Origin: Cryptomeria japonica
Taxonomy: Eukaryota; Streptophyta; Pinopsida; Cupressales; Cupressaceae
Direction of reading: 5' to 3'
Length of the DNA stretch: 64,000 bases
NCBI RefSeq assembly: GCF_030272615.1
Contig: NC_081413.1
Span: 181,796,951-181,860,950 of the forward strand
The notes under the pieces are model-generated. The model saw only the letters and a list, made by a program, of their open reading frames with translations. It made no database searches and was not told the origin of the DNA. Each line of letters starts with the position of its first letter. The stretch's first letter is position 1. The position numbers were made by a program, and so were the translations under genes. Shown piece by piece: positions 1 to 12,500 of this stretch.

Positions 1-305
1 AAGGTCTCAAGCTTCTCCTAGATCTCATGTGTAGTCTAAAGTCCAATTACATTAGTCATCTCAGAATCAGTCAGGACACTCAGCAATGCTTCCTTGGCAC
101 TATTTTTATTTTCAGCATCCTTGATCTTAGGAGCAGTGACCGGTCCATTCTAAGGAACAGAATAGGAATCTTTTGTAATCTTCCAATAATCTTTTCCAAG
201 ACATCTCAAGTGTACCTCCATGCAGTTCTTCCATATAGCATAGTTACTTCCACCAAATCTTTGACTCTCCTTCTTAAAAATAACACTTCCACTTCTAGTT
301 GCCAT
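1..305 (-). pseudogene. Ty1/copia gag N-terminus (element C), partial
   Basis: On the minus strand an ATG at 305 opens a frame reading MATRSGSV, then a segment with YAIWKNCMEVHLRCLG, the usual start of a copia gag (capsid) protein. The rest lies beyond the window edge. Three in-frame TAG stops interrupt it. By comparison with other copia gags, two of them fit Gln (CAG) and Trp (TGG) codons in a 'LQTTHEIWEKL'-like stretch, so they look like C-to-T/G-to-A decay. The start sits about 40 nt from the tRNA primer site at 348-359, as expected just inside a 5' LTR. A plus-strand open frame over the same bases is a shadow. The gag call is firm. The family within copia is not assigned. Confidence 0.8.
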
Positions 306-347
306 CCCAAATCACCTCAAGTGGTCAAGATTCTTCCAAAGGATCTA

Positions 348-359
348 GCTCTAATACCA
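348..359 (-). other. Primer binding site of copia C
   Basis: The minus strand reads TGGTATTAGAGC, one base from the canonical plant initiator tRNA-Met primer site TGGTATCAGAGC. It lies two bases from the LTR edge at 362 and upstream of the gag start at 305, which fixes the element's orientation as minus. Confidence 0.85.
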
Positions 360-741
360 ATTGTTGGCATAACAATGAAGGAAAACTAAGAGGGGGGGGG
401 GGGTGAATCAATTTTCACTGGATTAAAAAACTTAACCACAAATACAAATCTGATAAACTGGAACAATAACAAAGATAAACAAATTGATAACACAACACAC
501 AACACCAATATTTTGATGTGGAAAATCTGATTAAGGGAAAAACCATGGTGGGAACCTACCCACAATAAGATGATACTCTGCAGTAGCATGTGAAAATATT
601 ATGATGGGGAATGCACATGCATTCAAACACTATCTAAAGCTCACTGCTCAAGATGTTGGAAGGCTACAACCCTCAGGGAAGTCTCACCGACTTACAACAA
701 GATTCAGACTACAATCTGGAAGGAATGAACTACAATAATAG

Positions 742-1050
742 TGTTAGAGTTATCATGTATTAGCTAATAATTATTTATTTAATTATTAATCTATTATCCT
801 CTACACTTAAGCTAAACTTGGGCATTTAATAATATTGCAAGTATTTAATTTAGAATACACATTATTCCTTTAGGGTTTCTAATCTCCTTTTATAAGGATT
901 GTATTGTACTTCTTTATTCATTCCCTCTATGAATGATAATCTTTTTCTTCAGAGCCATTATTTTTTTTTTGCCTCCATTGTTCTCTTGTGACATGTATTT
1001 GCTTGGAGGTGTTCTTAGGATCATTGAAGTTGTATTTCTCAACTTCTTCA
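742..1050 (+). repeat. 5' LTR of element D
   Basis: 309 bp, TGTTAGAG...CTTCTTCA. A TATA-like TTTATAAG lies near 890-897. The last 30 bases contain an inverted repeat, GAAGTTG-loop-CAACTTC, also present in the 3' LTR. Confidence 0.9.
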
Positions 1051-1062
1051 TGGTATCAAAGC
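1051..1062 (+). other. Primer binding site of element D
   Basis: TGGTATCAAAGC, one base from the initiator tRNA-Met primer site. It directly abuts the LTR end with no spacer, unlike the 2-bp spacer of the other copia-type elements here. Confidence 0.85.
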
Positions 1063-3186
1063 TTAGATCTGCTGATGCATGTTCTTGATTTTTCAGAAGA
1101 TTTTTGGAGGCTACGGTTTCAAGTTTTTTCAGAGTTTTTTATTTGGAACTGGGGTTCTTCTTTGTTTTTGGGAATTTTGGGCTCAAACGGACCTCATTGT
1201 TGAAGTTAGAACACCCCAAAACCCCCATTTTCATATGAAATATGTCCAATTTTGACAACTTTAGCCTCTCGAAAAAAAACTTTGGTTTTTGCCCAGTTTT
1301 TGTGCACAAATTTCGAGAAATTCATTAAAAATTATTAAAATTTTATTTTTAGGCAGTTTTATGACATACCCAGGCTAAAATGAAAATAATTGTGAAAATT
1401 TTTCTATAAAAAAAGTTTTTTAAAAAAAGCAATTTGAGGGGGGGCTGGCGGCCTCTGCAGGTCCGTATGCCCTGCAGCAGGTTGTGGACACTGCCCCCCC
1501 CAACCGCTTGCCACAGGCCTTGGGTTTGATGTCACCCCACCATGCAACCATGCCACCTCTTTCTTGTTGTTTCCTCCTACCTATCAGCATTGGTCCATGC
1601 TGTCTTTGTGCCGCTGTCAATTTTAAGACCCCCGCCAACATTTTCCGGTCCCTGCCAATGTTTTTTTTTTCCGGCACAGATTTTTTTTTCCGACGTGTTT
1701 TTTTGGCAAGGGAATTTTTTGGTAGGAAAAGAGAATATTCATATAATATTCTATTGACATCAATGGTACAGACAACATATTGGCCCCCATTGACCCTCTT
1801 TGTGCCCTAAAAGAGGGTTTTTTTTTTGCTTTAGCAATAACTTGGGCATACGATATCATTTTTTGGCAAACAAGATATCATTGGAAAGTTGGTTTTTCTA
1901 CTAGTACATTCTATATCCATTTGAAGTTAGAGGTGATTTTTTTAGTCCAAAGCTCATATCTTTTTTCCAGTTTCTCCATTTTCCACGATTCTTGCGGCAT
2001 TGGGATAGTGTTTTAGAGCTCTTCACATCCATCCATGCACTTTTTCTAGGTTTTACTCCAGGTACATTTTATTCAGTTTTTTGTGTTTTCACACTCTGGT
2101 GAATTACTTAGACATATGACATCATGGAAACTTCTTGTTTGCATGGGATAAGTTGTTTTTGGTTGTTCTTCATGTATTTCTAGCCTTTTGTCTTCTTTGA
2201 GCATTGCATACATCATTTTGTAAGAATTTTCTTTTTTGTAAACGCACTAAGATAAAGTGCCACTATGCCTTGCATGCTTGGGATCTTGCACATCTTGTGG
2301 CTTATTGTACTCGCACTCCATTATAAAGTGTCATGTGGGGGTTTGATGTTTTCTTTGTTTGCCATCTACCTTTTTCACGTGGTTTACCTTCCACAACATT
2401 AGCCTCATGATGTGTGTCAAGTGAGTGTTCCTTCCATGACACTAGCCTTTATATGTGTTTGTAAGTTTTATGCTGCACTCTCATTGTTCCTGGTTCTTCT
2501 TCATGCAGTTTTTCATGGCATTCAATTTTAGTGTACCCATCACCTCTCCCTTCTTTGCATTATGGGGGGGTTCTCTTGTTGGTTGTTGGTTCTAATGCTT
2601 CCTTTGTTCGTTGGAATGAGCTATGTATTAAGTATTTGTTCCTATGTACTAGGTGGATGCAATGGCTAGTTACCTATGCATTTCGGTGAGATGGATCATT
2701 TACCATATGGACACTCTTTCATTCCTTTTTTTTGGGATGCAACCTTCTATCTTTGATTAATCAGCTCTTTAGACTTTGGTGTTTTAGCCATCTGTATCTT
2801 CGATTTTAGTTGTTTGCCTTTGTTTTCCATCTAATTTGAGTAGTGTTATTTGAGGTCACTCATGCAGATTACAATCTTCTCTACTTGATAATCTTCTATT
2901 TCAGTGGAGGTTCTTCAAATTGAGAGTTATTCTTTGATAGTGTTTGCAGCTTCATGCTTCAGTGGTGTTCTTCATGTTCATCCTATGTTCCTATTTTCTA
3001 AAACATTCTCTTGTTTAGAGGCTTCTTCAGTCCTTCACTTGTATTTCTCTCTTTAAGAGAGGAGTTTTTCCCATGAGGTTTTATCTTTTGTGCCTAGGTA
3101 CCTCATCAAACCTAGTTATCAAGACCCACTGTTACTTTCATGCATTTTTTAGTCCTTAGTTGTTTTTAGCTACTCCTTAAGTTCAT
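1063..3186 (+). other. Non-coding interior of element D
   Basis: About 2.1 kb with no retrotransposon protein motif on either strand. Short open frames at about 1420-2016 overlap each other on both strands in low-complexity T- and C-rich sequence and resemble no family. A locally GC-rich stretch at about 1436-1580 contrasts with the T-rich surroundings. Confidence 0.7.
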
Positions 3187-3528
3187 CTTAAGGGGGGGTG
3201 TTAGAGTTATCATGTACTAGTTAATATTTATTTAATTATTATTCTATTATCCTCTACACTTAAGTTAAACTTAGGCATTTAATAATATTGTAGGTATTTA
3301 ATAATTATTCTAATTATTAAATACACATTATCCCTTTAGGGTTTCTTTAGGGTTGCTAATCTCCTTTTATATGGATTGTATTGTACTTATTTATTCATTC
3401 CCTCTCTGAATGATAATATTTCTCTTTAGAGCCATTATTGCTTTTTTGCCTCCATTCTTCTCTTGTGATAGGTATTTTGTTTGCAGGTGTTCTTAGGATC
3501 TCTGAAGTTGTATTTCTCAACTTCTTCA
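3187..3528 (+). repeat. Polypurine tract and 3' LTR of element D
   Basis: The tract at 3187-3198 (AAGGGGGGG core) directly precedes the 330-bp 3' LTR at 3199-3528. The LTR matches the 5' LTR apart from scattered substitutions and an extra AT-rich stretch near 3293-3320. The end CTTCTTCA is followed by the duplication AATAG at 3529-3533. Confidence 0.9.
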
Positions 3529-4426
3529 AATAGCATCTGCTAATGCCTGATGATAGTTTTGATTAAGCACATTTTTCTGCCCTACAACAATCACTCCACT
3601 CTCTGATAATGCAGACACAACATCGACACACAATTTACATGACTACATCACCTATATATACTAATCATCAACCTTGGCAACAAGGTCAGTTAAACCCTCA
3701 TCTCACAATTACAAAATTACATCACATGATACAAAGATTGACCACCAGATCAATATGATGATATACATGATATAACATGGACATAAATCGAATTCTCAAA
3801 TAGGCAACACCACTGAAAATTATGCCAATATTAACCACAACATGCTACACCACCAAGAATACTACATAACATGAAGAATATCATCGGATCAACATAAACA
3901 CCAAGAACGTGCAAAAGGATCAATGTAGACCACCAAAACAAATAGGACACAATTAGGAAACACCAACAAACACTTTAGAGTCATCTGTAATAGCTGCACC
4001 AACACTACTTATCAAATCTTCATCGATCAACATTTGAAACTCAAGAATACTTAAATTGCAGCAACCATCATGAAGAAAGATAACTTGTGGAGCACCAAAT
4101 CATGAACCATCTGAAATTAAGATTCAAATGAACATCCCAAACAATCTCCCAAAATATCATCTCAAGATTAGATCACAACGAAATATACTAGAGGAAATAC
4201 TAAACTCTACAAAGCATTGATTAGAGAAACCAAACTGCAAACTGGATCATATGATAAGATCAATTAAACTTCTGGATCACTAAAACCAATAGAGAAAGAT
4301 ATAATGTTACTAAAAATACTCTATACACTAAACCATGATCCCAATAAACCAATCTACAATCTCTAGAGCAATGAACTAGAGGAATATGTTGACATCAATG
4401 ACAACAATATATCCTAGCAGCAACAA

Positions 4427-5449
4427 TGTCCAATAGGGACCCCTTAACCCTGGCCCAATTTGGGGTAGGACCAGGGAATGGCACCTTGGTCCTTACTGGG
4501 GCCATGACGCCACACCATGACCCCCCCTAATTGGGGACCCATTTGATCCATAGGCCCTATCCAAAATTTAAGCAGGAATTACTTCTCCATGTCTGTCTAT
4601 GTTAGAAAATTAATATGTTTGAAGATAGGCAAGTATATAAGGAGGTCTTCCCCTCTCATTTGAGGAATAAGGGTGAATACAAAGAGAAGGTAAGGAGAAC
4701 TACATTCAAGAAATCAAGCATTCAAGCATTTCTAGAGGTCTTCAAGGTTGCATATTCTTCATCTATCCATTATGAAGCAACATTACATCATTCATTTGCA
4801 AGCATGTGTGTGATTAGGGTTTTGTCATGTTCATACCATTTCATACAACATATGCGATTACATTCAAGAAGTGAAGTATCATTATCGGACATTGCGGATT
4901 TGAGGTATATCCTTAAATCATTTTATTTTAGTATTTGTAATATTCCATTCAAGGTTGATTCCAAAATGGGGTTTGACTTAGGCAAACCCCTATTCCCAAC
5001 CTTTTACCCCTTTCTTTCTGTGTATAGGAAATAGGTGCATAGTTGTACTTCTCAAAATAAGATTCAGACATAATGATGGAACAACCCTTTTTGGTGTACG
5101 GAAAATTAGGAGGATCATGTTTCCGCATCATGGTCCCTACTTTTTTGAGGCATTTTCGTAAAGAAAATGCAAATTATCTTATATTACTTCGATCCAAGTG
5201 TATGACAAAATATCAAACCTGTAGCTCGTTGTTTTCTCAGTTTTGTGTTTGATTTCAACACCTTACACTAAATCAGTATTTCAACTTACAAAAGAGGGAA
5301 AAACACATCATAATGAGTCAATCCACTTAGTATTCAGTCCTTATCTGATTTGTGACTAAATCTAGTGAATTCCTCCCCCAAAGATAAAATTGATTTGGTG
5401 ATTTCTCCTTCTATGTTGCAAATTGCCAAATCAAATTTTCCCCTTTACA
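4427..5449 (+). repeat. 5' LTR of G1 (start cut by C), with TATA box
   Basis: The LTR ends in TTTACA and is followed by TTTTGGTGAACCC, the same junction as in element J. A TATA box (TATATAA, 4634-4640) predicts transcription rightwards. GC-rich blocks near 4460-4540 (ACCAGGG..GGCACC..TGGTCC) resemble the palindromic repeats in the J LTRs. The counterpart at 38375-39294 is collinear from 4549 on. The true left end probably lies beyond C, outside the window. Confidence 0.75.
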
Positions 5450-6339
5450 TTTTGGTGAACCCTACTCCTTACACAATTAATTTTGATTTTTGTTTTCAGA
5501 TCTGAGTTCATGTAATTTAAAATTCAAGTTTTCATTTACAAGTGTGATTTCATTGCAAATTTTTAAAATTTAGAGGTTAATTTCATTAAAACCCTAAATT
5601 TTAATTTCAAAATTGAGCTCGTGAATTGCATAATTTGGATTAATTATTTCAGATCTGAGTACTTTTTCAATTCCAAAATTCAAATTTTCATGTACAAGTG
5701 AAATTTCACAATTAGATTTTAAAATTAAGTGGTTAATTTCAAAAACCCTAATTTTAATTTTTTATTTTTTTAAATTGAGCTTGTGGGTTGTTTAAATTTT
5801 GAATTTTCCTCTTCAAATTTGGTTGTTAATTTCAATTCAAATTCAAAATTGCAATCTTGGATCAAATTTCAACATTTCAAATTTAAATTTTAAAATTGAG
5901 AGGTTATTTTCACAAGGCCCTAATTTTAAATTTAAATTTCTTTTAAATTTAAATTAAGAGATTATTTTTACATAATCCTAATTTTAAATATAAATTTCCT
6001 AGAGAATTGCATTTTATTCTTTCAATCAATTTGCTTATTTAATTGAATAATCATTTTTTCTAAAATTTTGCATTATTCAATTATTTTGCAAGTTCTAAAT
6101 TTCAAATTTCATTTTATATTTTTCAAAATTAAAAAAGTAATAAAAAAAAAAATACAAAAAAAAAATCAAATTTGTGAATTTTATCAATTCAAATAACTTA
6201 AAGGTTTTATTTATAAAATCGTAATTTAATCATTTGTTTGGATTTAAATTCAAATATTCATCATGGCAGCTAATGGATTTGATTTATTAGCTATTTCACA
6301 TATGATTACATTACTTTTACGTACATTTATTATAATCAT
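5450..6339 (+). other. G1 primer site and AT-rich repeated leader
   Basis: TGGTGAACCC at 5453-5462 is the presumed primer site, shared with J (TGGTGAACCCGAC). I could not assign the tRNA. The leader (5498-6010) is a degenerate tandem repeat of roughly 130-150 bp. Each unit runs from GATCTGAG through CAAGTGNAATTTC to AACCCTAATTTTAA and AATTGAG, with at least three recognisable copies. The interspersed AACCCTAA is not a telomere array. Confidence 0.6.
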
Positions 6340-7232
6340 GTGTCAGATAATGGCTTCTTTAATTTCATGTTACTTCTTTTCATTCATAGCACTTGGACAT
6401 ACTGGATTTTTAGGCTTTCCAAGTTGATTTATTTTCATCAATTAGATCTCAAAGATTTCATTTATCATGTATGTTGTGTTATAGTAATATTTTTGGGAAA
6501 ATGCATTTCATACATAGATCACCTGAAAGCTTTTGTAAATCCTAATCCTAAATATGTTCATAAAACACTTAATACTTGTACCTCTCTTAGGGTATCTAAT
6601 GTGAATGAAGAAAGAGCTATTATTCTTATCTATTATCTCTCTAATGGAGAATAAGCATTAAAGAGAAACATGGCCTCATCTTCTTCTCATACACATACCC
6701 TTGCACAAGGGGGGCAAGATCAAAATATTGGTGTTTCCATCTCTCTAGATCCTCCTTATCCTCCAAGAGCCTATCTTAAACATCAAAAAAATTGTAGAGA
6801 AGATGATGTTATGCATTTCATTCATGATCTCTCTCCCAACATAACATTAAGAAAAGATGAGGCCTTGGATGATGAGGACCTTCCTTCCCAATCTACCAAA
6901 GAGGATATGCATGATGGAAGAAAGGAAATCCCCCCTCCACAAGATATTCCATCTTCATCTATTCATATTTTCATTCCTTCAAAACATCCTTACAATACAA
7001 ACTTCAAAAAAAATTATTATATTGTTCCCTTGCCTTATCAATTAAAATATTCTTATAGGAGTGGCTTTAAAATAATATCAAAACAAATTTTTAGAGGACA
7101 AGGACTTGGAATATTTCAACAAGGAATTTGAGTCCTTATAAACCCTCCTACACAAATTATCACAAAAGGCCTAGGAAACAATAATAAATCTCCTATGGAT
7201 TGCTGGAAAGAGACACTACATAGATGATTAGA
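6340..7232 (+). pseudogene. G1 gag, first part
   Basis: One reading frame runs from 6340 with stops at 6652-6654, 7129-7131 and about 7223. The clearest segment starts MASSSSHTHT at 6670 and is Ser/Pro-rich and acidic. There is no typical capsid motif here, but the frame stays in register across the solo LTR H into 24052, where a zinc-knuckle-like motif follows. That supports one interrupted gag gene. No protein domain can be named from this half alone. Confidence 0.5.
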
Positions 7233-8325
7233 TGTTGTCATTCATGGCAACTAGAGTCAGATATTCCATCTGCAGTTCTTAATTTGTTCATACTAGAAGA
7301 CAAATTGAGCTATGGCGAGGTCCAGTGAGTTTGAACAGGCCATCCATCTGTGTATAGTATTTTGGTTGGTACTTCATTTTGGTTGAATGTTTTGTGTTGT
7401 GGATCTTGGAGAAGTATTGTGGATGTGTAATCTATCTTATCCTAGGTTTGTGGCCTCCCATGATGATTCTTGAGTAAGTTGGAAGGTCTGGTATATAGCT
7501 TTTTGGTTAGAACAATATTCATTAATAGTCTCATATGGATATTCGTTGTGGGAATCATGCGGAGTAATTTTGGTGATTGGTTTTGTATTTGAGGATGATT
7601 AGTTGTCATATGGGAAGCATGTGGACAATTTTTTTGGTCTGTATAATTTTTTTGATTCGGATTGAGACGACTTGGGTAACATGTTTCATTTGTGTGTTAT
7701 GCATTTTTGGGCGGACATGAAGAATACCTAATTTGATGTTGCAGATATAAAAGAGCGATTGATATGATCATTTTTGGTATTGGTGGATTGTATGAAATGT
7801 GGTTGTGAGTGATTGTGCACATTTTCACGTACACAAGTGAAGGATTTGTGCTTTGGTATAATGCAGAACAATAGAATAGTGCAGTGTAGCAGAGTTGAGT
7901 AAGATTGTGTATTTTGTGTTTAATTAGAACTATTTTTAGGCATTTTCAGATGTTATTCATTAGTTAATTCCTTCTTTTAATAATTGTAAACACTTGTAAG
8001 GAAGTGATACTTCTAGGGTTGTAGCCCTTATTGTAATTTGAGCAGTGAGCTCTAGGTAATGTGCCTGAATGCATGTGCATTCCCCTTATATAATATTTCT
8101 ATTATTTTAACATAGTATATTAATATTGTGGGTCTCAATACCACCGTGGTTTTTCCTTTAACTAGGTTTCCACGTAAAAATCCTAGTGTTATGGTGTTGT
8201 GGATATTTTCTTTATGTGTTTGCATCTTTCCTGTGTTCAGTTTGTTTGCATTTGCATGAAGATTACATTAATGAAATGTTATATTGTCATTGATGTTAGT
8301 TAACTGGTAATGATATTGTTATAAT

Positions 8326-9178
8326 TGTTGGAATCCAAGAACACTGAGAGGGGGGTGAATCAATGTTCTATCAGTAATATAAGATTTAACCTTATTATAA
8401 CATACACATATAAACTGATAAATGAAGAAACATATAACACGAAGTAAATAACTAGCCACATGAATGAACACCATAACACATTGAATTTATATGTGGAAAA
8501 CCTCAAAGAGGAAAAACCACAGTGGGATTTGTGACCCACAATATCAATTCACCGGCCATATGAAAGATATTACATAACATGGGGTCTCACACATGTAGAA
8601 AGGCACACTGCCTAGAGCACACTACTCAACACAAAAGAGTCTCAGATAAAACAATACTAATGAACTCACAAAATGCATCTACAAGGCCAAAAAGAGTTTC
8701 AGTTAAAGCTTTGTTCTGTACTGGTTCATAAACCCTAAATCCTTCTACTGGTATCTCCTTTCCTCCAAGAATGATTTACAAACCATCTACTAATCATAGT
8801 ATGATATTACATTCACATACAAATGACCTTCATACATATCCTTCACATCACATAGTTCTTCTACCTTTTCATATATATTCTCCTATATCAAAATGACCTA
8901 ACAGACTGACCTATATACCCTTTACAAACAATATGCCTTATGTCAGCTTAAAATACAAAAGATATTCAATGTCGGCCCTTACAATAATTACAAAATTATT
9001 TTACAAATAAAACCTATTGGATCTAGATTGGTGTCAGCTTCACTAAAGTGTTGGATTCTAGTGATGACCCTGAATACGCAATGTCGGTGTATGCCTCCAA
9101 ATGTCGGTATATGCCTTCAATAGAATCTTGTTACCATCAATAACAACATATGATTCCAATGAGTGTCAATTGCCAATA
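8326..9178 (-). repeat. 3' LTR of element B
   Basis: 853 bp, collinear with 21758-22615 with scattered substitutions. In minus sense it begins TATTGG instead of TGTTGG, a single change of the terminal dinucleotide. The terminal G run here is only 6 bases, against 20 in the partner LTR. Confidence 0.9.
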
Positions 9179-9548
9179 ATCTCCCCCTTTGGCATTGATG
9201 GCAACACTCTTGTGAAAAATGGATTCCTTGTCAGTTCAATTGAAACATGAAATATGCTCCCCCTTAGCTAATTGACCATGTCCGCAATATACTCTGCCTA
9301 ATATCCCCCCCTTAGGATTACATACATATTTTTCATATAATATGCTCCCTCTTTGGCATCAATTCTAAAGACCGGTGAAAGAATTGAAAGAATAATTACA
9401 AATTACTTTACCAGAGCTTGACCAATCTCAAAATTTATGGGTAAGCTTTCTCTAGAAACTGTACTTAGGTATCCCATCCGGTTTTGAGTGTTCCAGATAT
9501 GGATACAATTCCACTCAGTAAATGTCCAATTTTTTCTTTCTCAATGAA
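9179..9548 (-). other. B polypurine tract and purine-block cluster
   Basis: The tract AAAGGGGGAGAT (minus strand, 9179-9190) abuts the 3' LTR and is preceded by CATCAATGCC. Three more purine blocks of the same kind lie within the next 170 bp (about 9261, 9307 and 9347). No gene is visible between here and the end of ORF2 at 9549. Confidence 0.7.
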
Positions 9549-12500
9549 TTATGTTGGTGTGGCCTTTGCAAGCATATCTATACATTCCCTCTTATGTACA
9601 CCAAGTGAATCCAATCTTGGACTCACCAAACCTTTGAGACTCCTTTCTCTCTGAATGATCTTGTCTCTTTCTTTTTCAAAAGAAAAAACTTGGTTCGCCA
9701 AGGTCAAAATTTTTCCATCAATGGAAGTTGTGAGTGAAGTTAGTCCATCAAAAGAATTGGCAATGTTAGAAATCTTTTCATGTAATTCTTTTAACCTCTG
9801 ATCTACATTTGTTGTAAGAATCTCTATATTACAACAGACCTTGTAGATATTAGTACATTGTTTCAAAGAATTTTCAATGAGTACAAGTTTCTCTTCAACC
9901 TTCCTCTTCTATGTCTCAATAATCTAGTCAAAAGCGGCTTTCTTGGATAGAGTAAATCTTTCAAGTGCCTTCTTATCAGGAATCTGCTGCAATGATTGAA
10001 AGTTTTTAGATATATGCTCTACTAGTGCCTTAAGCTTGCTAGAAGGGATTGCTTCATTTTCAATCATACATTTAGGAATCAATCTATGCAAAACTATTAT
10101 TGATTGATCTATTATTCCTTTGTCTACAAATCCTTCCTTCATTATCTCTATGGGACTCATCTCTATAATTGATTTCTTCTCAACTTGAGAAGTGTCAATT
10201 GCCAAAAGTTTTGCTGGGTAATCAACTGCCAGTTCAGTCTCCTTTTCCTTTTCTTCCTTATCCTATCCTAATGTATCTCTTTTCTCCTCCTCTAATGTAC
10301 CAATGGCTTTGCCACTAGGTGTAGTATCAGTTAATGCTAGTGGAGTATTATCCACAATATTATCTGTAACCTGTACATTACCTATATTTCCTTGCCCAGA
10401 TTGTACAAATGTAGTCTCTATCAATTTAGTTTGTACACTCTCATGATTTTTAGGTTTATCTACCAGTTCACTCAAAATTTGAACTAAACTTCCCAAAATT
10501 CATTTTCCTTTAGATTTGTCTAGAATGGTGGGAGCTATTGCCTTAGCAAATTCTTCTTGAAAAGTGAGAAAATTAGGATTCTTTTGGAAGAATTTTGTCC
10601 AACCATCTCTGGTCTCATTTACTATCTCATTGACTCTACCCATCATTAGGCCTATTTCTTGGATTTGGTTGATAAAGATTGTTCTATTAGCAACATCTAT
10701 ACATCTTTTCATTTCCTCATTATTTATAGAGCCACACATATTCAAAAGTTCAACTTCTTTGATTTTTTTGTTCCTTCTCATTGCATCTAATCTCCTTGCA
10801 TCTAACTTATTATACAATGATAAGGGAATTTCCTTTAAAATCTCTACCAAAGCCTTCTTATATATGTCTAAATATAACAAAATTGCTTCTTCTATTTCAT
10901 TTTTCTCATTATCATCTAAATCTTCATAAAACTTTGACACATTTTTTAGCATTCCATCTTTAGTTATCTCATCAATCAATTCAGCACAAGTCATTTTACC
11001 AAATTTAGTTGCTTCATCACTCTTTTTCTTCTTACTAAGGGTTGTAGGAGCAGATGGAGTAGGCTACCTCTTCTGAGTAGGTTTCCTTACCGGAGGTGTG
11101 GGTGCAACTGTTACCTTTCTAACTAGCTTCCTCCTTGGTTCCACCTTCTTCTCCTCTACCAGAGGCTTGTTAGATTTCTTCCTCTGTACCCTTTTGAATG
11201 CAAGAGGTTGATTATCCTCAGGATCAGAGTCAGAAGTGATAGAAGAAATGAAAGTCGCAGGCCTCTTCACTTGAGGAGCACTAATCGCTGCTAGTTGATC
11301 TACCATTTTAGATCTAGAACCTAGTTATGTATCTATCCTATGAATTACATTCTGAATAAATGCAGACATTTTGTCTATCTTCTTTTCTCTTCTTTTCTTG
11401 TTGAAACTAGTTTTAACTTCAAAATCCTTTTCCTCTATAGTGCCAAAGTGTTTAGCCTTATCATCCAAAAGAGAATCAATCAAAATTTTAGCATATAACT
11501 CCAAAATGTTGTCATCTACTTCATAACCTGATTCAGTGACCCATATAGTTCTAGGTTCCACTCTTCCATCTGTGTCTCTATTTTTACCATAAAGAAAATA
11601 TTAGTGGAGTATTTTTCCATAATGTGTTTGGAAATTCTCTCCCTCAGTCTCGTGTTCTCCTAAAAAGTTTTGAAGTAGCCCCAAAGCTTCTCATCCCTGT
11701 TACGGCCAAGACCAAAGATTTATTATTTGATCTGCATACCTACCGGTATGTCATGAGCCCAACACTTCTTTCCCAAACCCGGTAGCTCATTCATGAAGTA
11801 CAGCATCAAACAGGTAATAAGATTGTAAAACCTGAAAGTTCCTTTCTTAACCCCTTTTAGCCTGCCAAGATTTATCATTAACTCACTTCTTAACCATTCA
11901 CACAAGTCATACTTTTCATTATTCTTTATCATCTAATATGCAACATGGATGCAGGAACTGGCAAAAAAGTTCAATTGACTTGATTGAGTTACCTTGTAGT
12001 CGATGATCATGCTGGAAAATTTCACATATGTGTCTTTGATGGTGTTGACCCTCATAGATCTTCCATCATGGGTTGTGTCGATGAGCTTCTCAACTATAGT
12101 GTTGGAGATATTCTTTCCTGGTTCCTGTCCGACTTTGGGTAAACCAATGACTGCCTGAATAGCTTCTTTGGTGATCATGTGGGGCCAGTCCAGCCAGATA
12201 AATTCATTATGGACCTTGCTTAGAACATATCTGATCACTTCATCCTTGAATTTTGATATGTATAGGATTCCTGTTAACCCTAGATCCTCAATAATTTGAT
12301 ATACCAGTTTGATTGTTCCAGAGCTATCTAGTATCATAGATTGATACATCCCTTTAATTTCCTCAGTGCCTAAATCCTCTAATGTGCAGTGAATATAGGC
12401 CTTGACATCTTCTACATAAACCACGCCATCAGGAACTCTCAAAAATGCGCTAGTAGAGTCTTCCTTCATATAAATTTGGGGAAATTCCTTGAAAATAGGC

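Larger units (their letters stand above)
742..3528 (+). mobile_element. Element D: small LTR retrotransposon without coding capacity
   Basis: This is a complete 2,787-bp element with direct terminal repeats (742-1050 and 3199-3528), a primer site and a polypurine tract. Exact 5-bp target duplications AATAG flank it at 737-741 and 3529-3533. It sits inside the LTR of C. The 2.1 kb interior shows no gag, protease, integrase or RT similarity in any frame. It is therefore non-autonomous and would need proteins from another, presumably copia, element because its primer site is of the initiator tRNA-Met type. It is bigger than a typical TRIM and smaller than a typical LARD. Confidence 0.9.
362..4425 (-). 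repeat. 5' LTR of copia C, split by element D
   Basis: The LTR runs TGTTGG...CAACA and is about 1.27 kb once D and one copy of its duplication (742-3533) are removed. It has the landmarks of the other copia LTRs here: a 12-base G run at 392-403 within the terminal TGATTCACCCCC box (minus-strand sense), and a GTGGAAAA...GGGAAAAACCATGGTGGG block at about 518-552. The outer edge at 4425 is inferred from the CAACA terminus abutting gypsy LTR sequence at 4427. The partner LTR and the target duplication lie outside the window. Confidence 0.7.

Noticed and set aside
27-389. Plus-strand open frame of 120 codons
   Set aside because: It is the complement of a clear copia gag start (ATG 305, minus) and its primer site. 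A shadow.
1484-1810. Overlapping frames on both strands inside D
   Set aside because: Low-complexity composition and no domain. They do not make D a coding element.
5500-6000. AACCCTAA words resembling plant telomere repeat
   Set aside because: They are isolated words within longer leader repeat units and never tandem.
7233-8324. H as the 5' LTR of a complete element with B inside
   Set aside because: No primer site or coding follows it, and the host gag frame and TAGAT resume directly after its far end, so it is a solo LTR.
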